Assembly: GCA_003946805.1 (NCBI GenBank)
Contig: RPSH01000014.1
Span: forward strand, 1 to 64,000
Length of the DNA stretch: 64,000 nucleotides
Direction: 5' to 3'
Source of the DNA: Bacillus sp. 2B10
GTDB taxonomy: Bacteria; Pseudomonadota; Alphaproteobacteria; Sphingomonadales; Sphingomonadaceae
Part shown: in pieces, positions 43,022-51,941 of the stretch
Layout of the letters: every line of letters begins with the position of its first letter
Position numbering within the stretch: position 1 is the first letter of the stretch
Position numbers and translations under genes: made by a program
The notes under the pieces: model-generated
What the model was told of the DNA's origin: nothing
Seen by the model: only the letters and a program-made list of their open reading frames with translations
Database searches by the model: none

Positions 43022-43097
43022 TGGTGGAGCCGAGGGGGATCGAACCCCTGACCTCTGCAATGCCATTGCAGCGCTCTCCCAGCTGAGCTACGGCCCC
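43022..43097 (-). tRNA. tRNA-Ala (anticodon GGC)
   Basis: 76-nt cloverleaf including an encoded CCA. The minus strand starts GGGGCCGTAGCTCAGCTGGG, the anticodon stem CTGCA/TGCAG holds the loop ATGGCAT with anticodon GGC, and the T-arm carries GGTTCGATCC. The acceptor stem GGGGCCG/CGGCTCC has one G-T pair. A terminator follows. Confidence 0.97.
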
Positions 43098-43219
43098 TCA
43101 TTTCATGTCGACGTCCGGCGTCTGGAAGAACCGGTCGGCGTCCCCGTCGGGGAAGGCGCCCTCTATGCGGAGGGCGCGGTCTTGGCAAGCGGGTTTTTGG
43201 CCCGCCCGCCAAAAAAGCG

Positions 43220-43537
43220 TCAGCGTTCGGCTTCGCTGTCCTCGTCGGTCGTGTCGACGCCCAGGTCGTCGTCGCCGCCCAGGTCGACATCGTCGTCCGC
43301 CGACGGCTCGTCGTCGCCCTCGATGTCCAGATCGTCGCCCAGATCGGCGTCCTTGGTGCCTTCCTTTTCGACCTTCACCTGTTCGAACGGCAGCGGCTGC
43401 TTCGACTTCAGGATCGGCTCGGGATTCCAGTGCACGCCGCAATTGATGCAGGTGACCGGTTCGTCATTGCCAAGGTCGTAGAAGCGCGTCGCGCATTTCG
43501 GGCAGGTACGCTTCGTACCCCATTCCGGCTTCACCAT
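43220..43537 (-). CDS. FYDLN acid domain zinc-ribbon protein (TIGR02300 type)
   Basis: 105 aa. The zinc ribbon C-P-K-C ... C-I-N-C (about 12-33) surrounds the name motif R-F-Y-D-L-G-N. The second half is extremely acidic (D-D-x repeats). The start at 43537 gives M-V-K-P-E-W-G-T-K-R. It is divergent from aroA, the arrangement common in alphaproteobacteria. Function unknown; the acidic tail suggests nucleic-acid mimicry or protein binding, as inference only. Confidence 0.92.
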   Translation of the reverse strand: MVKPEWGTKRTCPKCATRFYDLGNDEPVTCINCGVHWNPEPILKSKQPLPFEQVKVEKEGTKDADLGDDLDIEGDDEPSADDDVDLGGDDDLGVDTTDEDSEAER

Positions 43538-43636
43538 GTGTAGCCAAACCTCTCGGTGTTGTGGAAGAACGGGGCGGAAACCCCGGATGGGGCCGCGCCT
43601 TGCCATAGCGGGCACGCGCTGTCAAAGCCGCCGGTC

Positions 43637-44968
43637 ATGCACGATGCCACGCCCACTCCGCTTTCCGTCTGCGCCAGCGCCCCCCTGACGGGCACCGCCC
43701 CCGTCCCCGGCGACAAGTCGATCAGCCACCGTTCGCTGATGCTATCGGCGCTCGCCGTCGGCACCAGCCGCGTGACCGGCCTGCTGGAGGGGGAGGACGT
43801 GCTCGCCACCGCCGCCGCGATGCGGGCGATGGGGGCGACGATCGAACGCGGCGACGACGGCGTGTGGACGATCGACGGCGTCGGCGTCGGTGGGCTGCTG
43901 CAACCCGCGGGCGCGCTCGACATGGGCAATTCGGGCACCTCGACCCGGCTGCTGATGGGGCTGGTATCGTCCCACGCGATCACCGCGACCTTCACCGGCG
44001 ACGCCTCGCTCAGCAAGCGGCCGATGGGCCGCGTCATCGAACCGCTGTCGCAGATGGGCGCGCAGATCACCGCCAGCCCCGGCGGGCGCCTTCCCCTCAT
44101 GCTGCGCGGGATCGTGCCGGCGGTGCCAATCGACTATACGCTGCCGGTCGCCTCGGCGCAGGTGAAGTCGGCGATCCTGCTCGCCGGCCTGAACACGCCG
44201 GGCATCACCCGCGTGATCGAACCGGTGCCGACCCGCGACCATAGCGAGCGGATGCTCAGGGGATTCGGCGCGAAGCTGACCGTCGAGGTCACGCCCGCCG
44301 GCCGCATCATCGAACTGCATGGCGAGGCGGAGTTGCAGCCGCAGACGATCACCGTTCCCGGCGATCCGTCGTCGGCCGCCTTCCCGGTCGTCGCCGCGCT
44401 GCTGGTGCCGGGCAGCCACGTCACCATCACCAATGTCGGGCTGAACCCGACGCGCGCCGCGCTGTTCGACGTGCTGCGCGCGATGGGCGGCGACATCGTA
44501 TTCGAAAATCCGCGCGACGTGGGGGGCGAGCCGGTCGCCGACATCGTCGTGCGCGCCTCGACGCTGACGGGGATCGAGGTCGACCCGGCGGTCGCCCCGG
44601 CGATGATCGACGAATTTCCGGTGCTGTTCGTCGCCGCCGCGCTGGCGAACGGCCGCACGATCACACGCGGGCTGGAGGAACTGCGCGTCAAGGAAAGCGA
44701 CCGAATCACCACCATGGCCGAGGGGCTGCGCGCGATCGGCGCGCGGGTCGAGGAGACCGGGGACGGCCTCATCATCGACGGCACCGGCGGCGCGCTGCTG
44801 CCCGGTGGCGGCACGATCGCGGCCCGGCTCGACCACCGCATCGCGATGAGCTTCGTCGTCGCCGGGCTGGTCAGCAGGGCGCCGGTCACGATCGACGACA
44901 TGGCACCGGTCGCGACCAGCTTCCCGACCTTCACCACGCTGCTGCGCGGCCTCGGGGCATCGCTGTGA
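43637..44968 (+). CDS. aroA: 3-phosphoshikimate 1-carboxyvinyltransferase (EPSP synthase)
   Basis: 443 aa; sixth step of the shikimate pathway. P-G-D-K-S-I-S-H-R (about 22-30), G-N-S-G-T-S-T-R and R-V-K-E-S-D-R-I are the substrate-binding motifs. The start at 43637 was chosen because family homology begins soon after. The sequence after G-N-S-G-T-S-T-R resembles class II (CP4/alphaproteobacterial) enzymes. Its stop overlaps cmk (GTGA). Confidence 0.97.
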   Translation: MHDATPTPLSVCASAPLTGTAPVPGDKSISHRSLMLSALAVGTSRVTGLLEGEDVLATAAAMRAMGATIERGDDGVWTIDGVGVGGLLQPAGALDMGNSGTSTRLLMGLVSSHAITATFTGDASLSKRPMGRVIEPLSQMGAQITASPGGRLPLMLRGIVPAVPIDYTLPVASAQVKSAILLAGLNTPGITRVIEPVPTRDHSERMLRGFGAKLTVEVTPAGRIIELHGEAELQPQTITVPGDPSSAAFPVVAALLVPGSHVTITNVGLNPTRAALFDVLRAMGGDIVFENPRDVGGEPVADIVVRASTLTGIEVDPAVAPAMIDEFPVLFVAAALANGRTITRGLEELRVKESDRITTMAEGLRAIGARVEETGDGLIIDGTGGALLPGGGTIAARLDHRIAMSFVVAGLVSRAPVTIDDMAPVATSFPTFTTLLRGLGASL

Positions 44969-45588
44969 TTATCGCGGTCGACGGCCCGGCGGCGTCGGGC
45001 AAGGGCACGATCGCCCGCGCGCTGGCGCGGCATTACGGCCTGCCGCACCTCGACACCGGGCTGCTGTACCGCGCGGTCGCGACCCGCGTGCTGCGCGACG
45101 GGCTGGATCCGACGCGCGAGGCCGATTGCGTCTCGGCCTGCGACTTCGCCGATACGCTGCTGGACGACCCGTGGCTGCGCACCGACGAAGCGGGACAGGC
45201 CGCGTCGATCGTGTCGGCGCATCCGCTGGTCCGCTCGGCCCTGCTGCGCCGCCAGCGCCGGTTCGCGCAGCAGCCCGGCGGCGCGGTGCTCGACGGCCGC
45301 GACATCGGCACGGTGATCGCGCCCGACGCCGATGCGAAGCTGTTCGTGAAGGCGACGCCGGCGATCCGCGCCCGCCGCCGCCACGCCGAACTGGCGAAGG
45401 CCGGGTCCGACGTCACCTTCGACCGCGTCCTCGCCGACATCCGTGCCCGCGACGACCGCGATTCGGGCCGCGCCACCGCCCCCCTGACCATGGCCGCCGA
45501 CGCCGCCCCGCTCGACACCAGCACCCTGTCGATCGAGGTCGCGGTCGAACGCGCCATCGCCATCGTCGAGGGGCAGCGGGGGAAGTAG
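44965..45588 (+). CDS. cmk: Cytidylate kinase
   Basis: 207 aa; phosphorylates CMP and dCMP. The P-loop [11 protein letters not shown] is at 5-15. [17 protein letters not shown] and R-D-x-R-D-S-G-R are the CMP-binding and lid motifs. It starts with GTG at 44965, overlapping the aroA stop by four bases. In many relatives rpsA follows, but here a 544-bp repeat-filled gap and nadC do. Confidence 0.95.
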   Translation: MIIAVDGPAASGKGTIARALARHYGLPHLDTGLLYRAVATRVLRDGLDPTREADCVSACDFADTLLDDPWLRTDEAGQAASIVSAHPLVRSALLRRQRRFAQQPGGAVLDGRDIGTVIAPDADAKLFVKATPAIRARRRHAELAKAGSDVTFDRVLADIRARDDRDSGRATAPLTMAADAAPLDTSTLSIEVAVERAIAIVEGQRGK

Positions 45589-45666
45589 ACCGCCACCTTA
45601 TCAAGGCTTGACCCGGCGTCCCGCTTCTTCGATCCCCCACGTCTACCGATTCCACCTCGCCCCAAC

Positions 45667-45749
45667 CGTCATCCCGGCGAAGGCTGGGATTTCCCGGTGA
45701 CAGCGCATGGCAGGAACCGCCGGAGGCCCCGGCCTCCGCTGGGACGACG
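45667..45749. repeat. Intergenic palindromic repeat, family C, copy 4 (short form)
   Basis: About 83 bp. CGTCATCCCGGCGAAGGCTG faces CCGGCCTCCGCTGGGACGACG. It is most like 13654-13736. It is the first of three elements filling the gap 45589-46132, in which no gene was seen. Confidence 0.75.
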
Positions 45750-45762
45750 TCTATGGTCAGAA

Positions 45763-46050
45763 GGCTTTCCTACACGACAGCCGCCTGCCATCGTTACCGG
45801 TGAGCTCTCCTGCCGACCCACCCGAAGCACCACCACAACAACCGCGCGAAAGCGCCACTATAGCCTGATGACATCAGGTAGAACCGTTTGTGCTGAGTAG
45901 GGACTGAGCTTGTCGAAGGCCCGTATCGAAGCATCACCACAGTCCTTCGATACGCCGCTTCGACAAGCTCAGCGACTACTCAGGACGAACGGTTCCGTTC
46001 AACGCCATCAGGCTATAGTGTGACCTTCGTGACCTTCGTGACCTTCGGCC
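45763..46050 (+). repeat. Element G, copy 2, interrupted by a palindrome
   Basis: It starts GGCTTTCCTACACGAC (about 45761) and runs to 45855, then resumes after the palindrome with GTGACCTTC repeated three times (46019-46045). Start and end motifs match copy 1 at 2205-2340. The GTGACC units end about 85 bp before nadC. The palindrome 45856-46020 appears inserted just before the tandem units. Confidence 0.55.
45856..46020. repeat. Intergenic palindromic repeat, family D, copy 1 (165-bp near-perfect inverted repeat)
   Basis: The outermost 15 bp CACTATAGCCTGATG (45856-45870) are perfectly inverted at 46006-46020. Inside, CTGAGTAG...CTGAGCTTGTCGAAG pairs with CTTCGACAAGCTCAG...CTACTCAG, and CGTATCGAAG pairs with CTTCGATACG around a loop of about 12 nt. 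The core recurs at 61478-61588. Confidence 0.9.
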
Positions 46051-46132
46051 ACCGGACCGGACCCGAAACCGCCTGTCGCCTGGAGCTCCCCGCCGCTATA
46101 GCCGAACTCCCTTCAAGCGCGGACCCTGCCCC

Positions 46133-46975
46133 ATGATCCCCGGTTTCGACCTCGCCGCCTTCGTCGCCGCCACCCTGTCCGAGGATATGGGCGAGGCGGG
46201 CGACATCACCGCCGCCGCGGTCATCCCGGCCGATGCGGTGTTCACCGGGGTGATGGACAGCCGCGACGCGATCACCGTCGCCGGGCTCGACATCGCCGCC
46301 GCCTTCTTCCGCCGGCTCGACCCGGCGGTCGTCATCGAACCGCTGGTCGCCGATGGGGATGCGGTCGCGCCCGGCACCGCGCTGATGCGGCTGCGCGGCA
46401 ATGCCCGCGCGCTGCTGACCGCCGAACGCTCGGCGCTCAACACCGTCCAGCACCTCTCGGGCATCGCTACCCTCACCGCCACCTATGTCGCCGCGATCGC
46501 CGGGACCGGCGCGACGCTGCTCGACACGCGCAAGACAATCCCCGGCCTGCGCGTCCTCGAAAAATACGCGACCCGCATGGGCGGCGCGACGAACCACCGC
46601 ATGGGGTTGTGGGACGCGGCGATGATAAAAGACAACCATGTCGCCGTCGCCGGATCGGTCGGCGAAGCCACTGCGCGCGCCCGGGCGGCGGGCATCGAGC
46701 GGATCATCGTCGAGGTCGATTCGCCCGACCAGATCGAACCGGCCCTTGCGGGCGGTGCCACCCACCTCCTGCTCGACAACATGGCCCCGGCGACGCTGCG
46801 CGACGCCGTCGCCCGGATCGCGGGGCGCGTGCCGGCCGAGGCATCGGGCGGCGTCCGGCTCGACACCATCCGCGCCATCGCCGAAACCGGCGTCACCTAT
46901 GTCAGCGTCGGTCGCCTGACCCAGTCGGCCCCGGCGGCCGATATCGGGCTGGATTTCGCGCTCGACGCCGCATAA
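46133..46975 (+). CDS. nadC: Nicotinate-nucleotide pyrophosphorylase (carboxylating)
   Basis: 280 aa; makes nicotinate mononucleotide from quinolinate and PRPP in NAD synthesis. E-D-M-G-E-A-G-D-I-T (N-terminal), D-T-R-K-T-I-P-G-L-R, K-Y-A-x-R-M-G-G-A-T-N-H-R and I-K-D-N-H-V are the active-site motifs. nadA and nadB are not in the window. Element G copy 2 lies just upstream. Confidence 0.97.
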   Translation: MIPGFDLAAFVAATLSEDMGEAGDITAAAVIPADAVFTGVMDSRDAITVAGLDIAAAFFRRLDPAVVIEPLVADGDAVAPGTALMRLRGNARALLTAERSALNTVQHLSGIATLTATYVAAIAGTGATLLDTRKTIPGLRVLEKYATRMGGATNHRMGLWDAAMIKDNHVAVAGSVGEATARARAAGIERIIVEVDSPDQIEPALAGGATHLLLDNMAPATLRDAVARIAGRVPAEASGGVRLDTIRAIAETGVTYVSVGRLTQSAPAADIGLDFALDAA

Positions 46976-47005
46976 CCACCGGTCGCACTGTTTGGGGGGA
47001 ATGCG

Positions 47006-47437
47006 ATGCGTCCGTCTTCGATCGTCCGGTTCGACCGGCTCTATCTCGCCTCGATCGCCGTCGGGCTGATCGGCAACATCCTCGACTGGCCGGTCACGAT
47101 GGCACGGCTGGCCGAGAATCCCGACACCGCGGTGCTCGGATCGGGCGCGGTCGCGGCGGTCGGCGGCATGATCGCGGTCGGTGTCGCCATCGCGCTGCTG
47201 CTGTGGTTCTTCATCGCCCGGCGCGCCAGCGGAGTCGCCAGATGGATCCTCGTTGCCTTCACCGTCTTCGCGGTCGGCAGCCTGTTCGTCGGCTTTTCCA
47301 GCGGCGCGGTGATCCTCGACGGCGGCGGCATCGTCCGCATCGTCGCGGTCGCGCTCCAGACGGCGGCGGTGTTCTTCCTGTTCCGCCCCGACGCCGCCGC
47401 ATGGTTCGCCGCCGATGTCGGGGAGGACGAAGCGTGA
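47006..47437 (+). CDS. Small polytopic membrane protein, hypothetical
   Basis: 143 aa with four predicted membrane helices (about 12-30, 45-70, 80-100, 105-125). It begins R-P-S-S-I-V-R-F-D-R-L-Y-L-A, a style seen in unannotated alphaproteobacterial membrane proteins. Its stop overlaps the GTG start of the RNase gene, and it lies 30 bp after nadC. Function unknown. Confidence 0.75.
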   Translation: MRPSSIVRFDRLYLASIAVGLIGNILDWPVTMARLAENPDTAVLGSGAVAAVGGMIAVGVAIALLLWFFIARRASGVARWILVAFTVFAVGSLFVGFSSGAVILDGGGIVRIVAVALQTAAVFFLFRPDAAAWFAADVGEDEA

Positions 47438-48153
47438 AGCGGATCGCCCTGACCCTCGCCCTGCTGCTGGCGCCGGTCGCGGCGCACGCACAGGCGCTGC
47501 AATGCGCCGCCCCTGCACACGTCGAACGCCCGCGCCCCGACCTGCCCAGCCCGCAGCAGCCGCGCCGCGTCCTCCCGATCGGCAGCTACACGCTGGCCAT
47601 CAGCTGGAGCCCCGAATATTGCCGCACGCGCCGCGACGATGCGCGCAACGCCTTCCAGTGCGGCGGCGGCAACCGCTTCGGCTTCACGCTGCACGGCCTG
47701 TGGCCCGACGGCACGGGCAGGCAATGGCCGCAATATTGCGCGTCGACGCCGATCCTGCCCGATGCGGTGATCCGCCGGAACCTGTGCGCCACCCCCTCGG
47801 CCCAGCTGCTGCAGCACGAATATGCCAAGCACGGCACCTGCATGGGCGTCTCGCCCGCCGCCTATTTCGACGAATCGCGCACCTTGTTCCAGCGGCTGCG
47901 CTTTCCCGACATGATGGCGCTGTCGCGTCGGCCGACCCTGACCGCCGGACAACTCGCCGCCGCGATCGCCCGGCTGAACCCCGGCATGACGCCGCAATCG
48001 ATGCGCGTGACCACCAACGCCCGCGGCTGGCTCGACGAGGTCTGGCTGTGCCTCGACACCCGCCGCCGCTTCACCCGCTGCCCGGCGCATCAGGGCGGCG
48101 TGACACCCGCTACCCGCGTCAGGATCTGGCGCGGCGGGCGGCAGGCGGGGTAA
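47434..48153 (+). CDS. Secreted ribonuclease T2 family protein
   Basis: 239 aa from a GTG that overlaps the previous stop. The signal peptide ends A-H-A-Q near residue 20. Both catalytic segments are present: F-T-L-H-G-L-W-P-D (His87) and H-E-Y-A-K-H-G-T-C (Glu129, Lys132, His133). Several cysteines would form disulfides in the periplasm. It probably degrades RNA outside the cytoplasm. It ends base-to-base with the convergent DUF4112 gene. Confidence 0.93.
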   Translation: MKRIALTLALLLAPVAAHAQALQCAAPAHVERPRPDLPSPQQPRRVLPIGSYTLAISWSPEYCRTRRDDARNAFQCGGGNRFGFTLHGLWPDGTGRQWPQYCASTPILPDAVIRRNLCATPSAQLLQHEYAKHGTCMGVSPAAYFDESRTLFQRLRFPDMMALSRRPTLTAGQLAAAIARLNPGMTPQSMRVTTNARGWLDEVWLCLDTRRRFTRCPAHQGGVTPATRVRIWRGGRQAG

Positions 48154-48579
48154 TCAGCCCTCGACCGTCGCCGTCGCGGGATGGTGGCGGTCGAGATGCT
48201 TGCGGATGATGCGCAGGTTGCGCGTGTTAGAACGGAAGAAGAAATCGGGCACCGCGCCGACGACCGGGATCAGCCCCAGCGCCCAGTCGGTACCGACATT
48301 GCCCGCCATCCGCGCCATCTGCCACCGCGACATGCCCAGGTTGCGGGCCTCCCACAGCATGTAGCTGCCCATCGCCGCGCCGATGAAGCTGCCGACCACC
48401 GGGATCAGGTTCAGCAGGAAATCCAGCCCGACCGGGTGCTTCGTGCCCGGGATCGTCATCGATCGTTCCAGCAGCCGCTCGATCGCCACTACGCGGCGGC
48501 GCACGGCGGCGGGATTGCGGTCGAGATGTCCGGCGATCTGCTCGAACAATTCGGGGGAGATGCGGGTCGGCTTTGCCAT
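48154..48579 (-). CDS. DUF4112 domain-containing protein
   Basis: 141 aa. The core G-L-D-F-L-L-N-L-I-P-V-V-G (about 50-62) and a repeat of that pattern, A-L-G-L-I-P-V-V-G-A-V-P-D (about 100-112), are typical of DUF4112, with a hydrophobic hairpin between. The start at 48579 gives M-A-K-P-T-R-I. It lies 5 bp after the orphan solute-binding protein, so they are probably co-transcribed. Function unknown. Confidence 0.88.
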   Translation of the reverse strand: MAKPTRISPELFEQIAGHLDRNPAAVRRRVVAIERLLERSMTIPGTKHPVGLDFLLNLIPVVGSFIGAAMGSYMLWEARNLGMSRWQMARMAGNVGTDWALGLIPVVGAVPDFFFRSNTRNLRIIRKHLDRHHPATATVEG

Positions 48580-48584
48580 GCCCC

Positions 48585-49976
48585 CTATCTGGTGTCGGCG
48601 CGCAGATGGTTCAACGGATGCACCGCGCGCGCGTTGGTCTGGAACGCGCGCAGCCGCGGTGCCACCAGCGACCAGCGCCACGGCCGCGCCACCGGCACGA
48701 ACGCCACGTCCGCCGCCAGTGCCGCATCCGCCACCGCCAGCCGCTGCGCCCGTTCGGGCAGGGTGCCGGCATCGCGCGCCGCCGCGATCAGCGTCATCGC
48801 CTCCATCGAACAGGTCCGACACGCCGTCGCCAGATACCAGCGCGCACTGTCATAGGGCGCGACCCGGTCGAGCAGCCGCAGGTCGGCCGGCGCATCGATC
48901 GCCACCCGCTGCCCCGCGATCCCGATCCGCGCCAGCGCCGCCGCCACCCGCCCCCACAGCAACGTCGCACCCGGCCCGTCGGGCAGCGCCACGCGCAGCC
49001 GCACCGGCTGGCCATAGGCCGCCACCTGCGCCCGCGCGGTCGGCCAGCGCTGGTCCTCGGTCAGGTTGCGCCACGGTGGCAGCGCCGGGTCGGCCAGCGA
49101 ATCGAGCCGTTCGGGCAGCACCGTGTCGGCCGCTCCCCAGCCCGCATCGATCGCGCCGGGCAGGTTCGCGCTTTGCAGCACCATCGCCACCGCCGCCCGC
49201 CCGAACGGCGTCGCCAGCAACCCCTCGCGCGAGACGAAGGCGAAGCCGAACAGCCCCCGCGCCGGATCGACGCGGATATCGGCGGGCCGCACATCGGCGG
49301 CGGCGACCAGCGGCCAGTCGGCGAAGTCGCCGCCCAGCACCAGATCGCTGCGCTTCCCGGCGAAACGCACCACCGCCAGCGCCGCGCGACTGCCGCGCAG
49401 CCGGACCTCGTCGGCGGCGACCGGTGGCGGTGCCTGCGGGTCGACCGGCGCGTGCAGCCGGATGCCGCGCCCCTGCAACCGGCGCAGCGGCCCGGTCCCC
49501 TGCGGCCCGCGGATCACCGCCAGTTCCGGCTGGGCCAGCAGGGTCAGCAATTCGGTATTGGGCCGCTTCAGCCGCACCTCGATCACCTGCGGCGTCATCG
49601 CCACGATCTCGTCGATCGAGCGCAGGAACGGGGTCAGCCGATGCCCCGCCTCGACCCGGACCGCGCGGCGCAGCGCCGCCACGACCTGTTCGGCGGTGAC
49701 CGGCCGCCCGTCGCTCCACGTCGCATCGCCCAGCCGGAAGATATAGCTGCGGCCATCGTCGACCATGTTCCAGCGTTCGGCGAGCGCCGGCTCGACCTGC
49801 CCCGCCGCATCGAACCGCACCAGTCCCTGCGCCAGCGCCCCGCGCAGCAGCACCCGCTCGACATCGCCCCGCGCGCCATGCTCGATCGCGTCGACCACCA
49901 CCGGCCGCTCGTCCGCCCCCCGGTCGCACGCACCGATCGCCAGCAACACGGGAACGAGGAACAGGAAACGCGCCAT
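48585..49976 (-). CDS. Family 5 extracellular solute-binding lipoprotein (peptide-type), orphan
   Basis: 463 aa. The lipobox A-I-G-A-C is at about 13-17. L-A-E-R-W-N-M-V-D-D-G-R-S-Y-I-F-R-L and D-G-R-P-V-T-A-E-Q-V-V are diagnostic of SBP_bac_5 (DppA/OppA) proteins. It is shorter and more divergent than transporters' binding proteins, and no permease or ATPase gene is adjacent. It may serve a distant transporter or have another envelope role. Confidence 0.82.
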   Translation of the reverse strand: MARFLFLVPVLLAIGACDRGADERPVVVDAIEHGARGDVERVLLRGALAQGLVRFDAAGQVEPALAERWNMVDDGRSYIFRLGDATWSDGRPVTAEQVVAALRRAVRVEAGHRLTPFLRSIDEIVAMTPQVIEVRLKRPNTELLTLLAQPELAVIRGPQGTGPLRRLQGRGIRLHAPVDPQAPPPVAADEVRLRGSRAALAVVRFAGKRSDLVLGGDFADWPLVAAADVRPADIRVDPARGLFGFAFVSREGLLATPFGRAAVAMVLQSANLPGAIDAGWGAADTVLPERLDSLADPALPPWRNLTEDQRWPTARAQVAAYGQPVRLRVALPDGPGATLLWGRVAAALARIGIAGQRVAIDAPADLRLLDRVAPYDSARWYLATACRTCSMEAMTLIAAARDAGTLPERAQRLAVADAALAADVAFVPVARPWRWSLVAPRLRAFQTNARAVHPLNHLRADTR

Positions 49977-50018
49977 GGCCCCTCCCTTGCCACGAAAGGC
50001 GGGCGCCCGGCCAGTGGC

Positions 50019-50104
50019 TGGTACGGACGGCGGGACTTGAACCCGCACTCCCGATGGGAAGCGGATTTTAAGTCCGCTGCGTCTACCGATTTCGCCACGT
50101 CCGC
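50019..50104 (-). tRNA. tRNA-Leu (anticodon TAA)
   Basis: 86 nt with encoded CCA and a long variable arm (CTTCCCATCGGGAG region), a class II tRNA. The minus strand starts GCGGACGTGGCGAAATCGG. The anticodon stem GCGGA/TCCGC holds the loop CTTAAAA, so the anticodon is TAA. The T-arm has GGTTCAAGTCC. Confidence 0.97.
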
Positions 50105-50155
50105 GTGGGGTCACGCGTTCCAAGCGGATCGGGCGGGGTCCGTCAAGCGCCTGCG

Positions 50156-51031
50156 TCAGCGCAGCGTCTGGATGATGCCCGAGAAATCGGTGCCCGCATT
50201 CCCGTCCTCGACGAAGCGCGCGTACAGTTCGGCGGCCCGGGCCCCCATCGGCGTGTCGGCACCGGCCCCCGCCGCCGCCTGCATCGCGAGGCGCAGGTCC
50301 TTGAGCATCAGCGCAGCGGCGAACCCGCCCTGAAACCCGCGGTCGGCGGGCGTTTCCGGGCCGACGCCCGCGACCGGGCAATAGCTGGTCATCGACCAGC
50401 ACTGGCCCGAACTGACCGAGGAAATGTCGTAGAAGGTCTGCGCGTCGAGCCCCAGCCTCTCCGCCAGCGCGAACGCCTCGCACGTCGCGATCATCGATGC
50501 GCCGAGCAGCATGTTGTTGCACATCTTGGCCGCCTGCCCCGCGCCGCTCGTCCCCGCATGGATCACCGCCTTGCCCATGTCGGACAGGAACGGCTCGGCC
50601 TTGGCGAAGGCGGCGTCGCTGCCGCCGACCATGAAGGTCAGCGCACCCGCATTGGCGGCGGCGATCCCGCCCGACACCGGGGCGTCGACCGCGTGCAGCC
50701 CCTTCGCCCGCGCCGCCCCGGCGACGCGGCGGGCGGTGTCGACGTCGATCGTCGAACAGTCGATCAGCACCGCGCCGGTATCGACCGCGTCGAACAGCGC
50801 GTCGGAATAGACCTGTGCGACATGGCTGCCCGCGGGCAGCATCGTCACCACCGCCTGCGCCCCCGCCGCCGCCTCGCCCGCATCGGCTACGGCCAGGCAC
50901 CCCGCCGCCTTCGCCCGCGCCAGCGCGTCGGCCGACAGGTCGAACGCGCGCACGTCATGCCCCGCCTTCGCCAGATTGGCCGCCATGCCGCCGCCCATGT
51001 TGCCAAGGCCGATGAACCCGATCCGCGCCAT
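50156..51031 (-). CDS. mmsB: 3-hydroxyisobutyrate dehydrogenase
   Basis: 291 aa; NAD-dependent oxidation of 3-hydroxyisobutyrate to methylmalonate semialdehyde in valine breakdown. I-G-F-I-G-L-G-N-M-G (4-13) binds NAD, D-A-P-V-S-G-G is the substrate loop and G-A-G-Q-A-A-K-M-C-N-N carries the catalytic Lys. It ends the valine cluster, 11 bp after the enoyl-CoA hydratase gene. Confidence 0.95.
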   Translation of the reverse strand: MARIGFIGLGNMGGGMAANLAKAGHDVRAFDLSADALARAKAAGCLAVADAGEAAAGAQAVVTMLPAGSHVAQVYSDALFDAVDTGAVLIDCSTIDVDTARRVAGAARAKGLHAVDAPVSGGIAAANAGALTFMVGGSDAAFAKAEPFLSDMGKAVIHAGTSGAGQAAKMCNNMLLGASMIATCEAFALAERLGLDAQTFYDISSVSSGQCWSMTSYCPVAGVGPETPADRGFQGGFAAALMLKDLRLAMQAAAGAGADTPMGARAAELYARFVEDGNAGTDFSGIIQTLR

Positions 51032-51042
51032 ATTCCGCCCTC

Positions 51043-51819
51043 CTATCGCCCGGTCCAGTTGCCGGGGCGCTTCTCGACGAAGGCGGTCATGCCTTCCTTC
51101 TGGTCCGCCGTGCCGAACAGCCCGTGGAACAGCCGCCGTTCGAACTGCACGCCCTGGCTCAGCGTCGTGTCGAACGCGGCGTTGACCATTTCCTTGTTCG
51201 CCTTCACCGCCAGTGGCGCCATCGCCGCGATCGTGGCGGCGGTCTTGACCGCATCCTCGACCAGATCGTCGGCCGGCACGATCCGCGCGACGAGGCCGCA
51301 GCGTTCCGCCTCCTCCGCGCCGATCATCCGCCCGGTCAGGCACATCTCCATCGCCTTGGCCTTGCCGACCGCGCGTGCCAGGCGCTGCGATCCGCCCATG
51401 CCCGGCGTCACCGCCAGCTTGATCTCGGGCTGGCCGAACTTCGCGGTATCGGCGGCGAGGATGAAGTCGCACATCATCGCCAGCTCGCACCCGCCACCCA
51501 GCGCGAAGCCGGCCACGGCGGCGATGATCGGCTTGCGGGTGCGCACGAACGCGTCCCAGCCGCTGAAATGGTCGCCGCCATACATGGCGGCGAAGTCCAT
51601 CTCCTGCATCTCCTTGATGTCCGCGCCCGCCGCGAACGCCTTGGCCGATCCGGTGATGACCGCGCAGCCCTGTGACGGATCGGCGTCGAACGCGCGCATC
51701 GCGTCGAGCAGTTCGGACAGGATCTGCGCATTCAGCGCGTTGAGCGCCTGCGGCCGGTTCAGCGTGACCAGGGTCACGGCATCCCGGCGTTCGACGAGGA
51801 TGGTTTCATAGTCGGACAT
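51043..51819 (-). CDS. Enoyl-CoA hydratase
   Basis: 258-aa crotonase. A-A-G-A-D-I-K-E-M and the oxyanion-hole region [11 protein letters not shown] are present; Glu residues near 114 and 134 fit the hydratase pair. In this cluster it would hydrate methacrylyl-CoA to 3-hydroxyisobutyryl-CoA, by context. An A-type repeat separates it from the hydrolase gene upstream. Confidence 0.92.
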   Translation of the reverse strand: MSDYETILVERRDAVTLVTLNRPQALNALNAQILSELLDAMRAFDADPSQGCAVITGSAKAFAAGADIKEMQEMDFAAMYGGDHFSGWDAFVRTRKPIIAAVAGFALGGGCELAMMCDFILAADTAKFGQPEIKLAVTPGMGGSQRLARAVGKAKAMEMCLTGRMIGAEEAERCGLVARIVPADDLVEDAVKTAATIAAMAPLAVKANKEMVNAAFDTTLSQGVQFERRLFHGLFGTADQKEGMTAFVEKRPGNWTGR

Positions 51820-51837
51820 AGGAATTCCCTAACGGAT

Positions 51838-51935
51838 CGTCATTCCGGCGCAGGCCGGAATCCATGGACAGGCAAAGCTACCGGAAGAGCGGCGACGTCC
51901 CGACACAATGGATTCCGGCCTGCGCCGGAATGACG
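51838..51935. repeat. Intergenic palindromic repeat, family A, copy 4
   Basis: About 98 bp. CGTCATTCCGGCGCAGGCCG faces CCGGCCTGCGCCGGAATGACG, almost a perfect inverted pair, with ATCCATGG and ATGGATTCC inside. It fills the gap between two genes of the valine cluster. Confidence 0.88.
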
Positions 51936-51941
51936 GAAAAA

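Noticed and set aside
43156..43180. GCGCCCTC/GAGGGCGC hairpin as terminator of the FYDLN gene
   Set aside because: The stem is good but no U-tract follows on the minus strand; it may equally be a leader structure before tRNA-Ala.
45856..46020. Insertion sequence or MITE with a transposase
   Set aside because: The element is a long palindrome with no open reading frame and no clear target-site duplication; called a palindromic repeat instead.
46013..47518. Minus-strand frame of 501 codons beginning near the GTGACC repeats
   Set aside because: Antisense of nadC and the membrane protein; its terminal K-V-T-K-V-T reading comes from the tandem GTGACCTTC repeat.
48383..49699. Pro/Arg-rich plus-strand frame of 438 codons
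   Set aside because: Opposite strand of the solute-binding protein; composition is that of a shadow frame.
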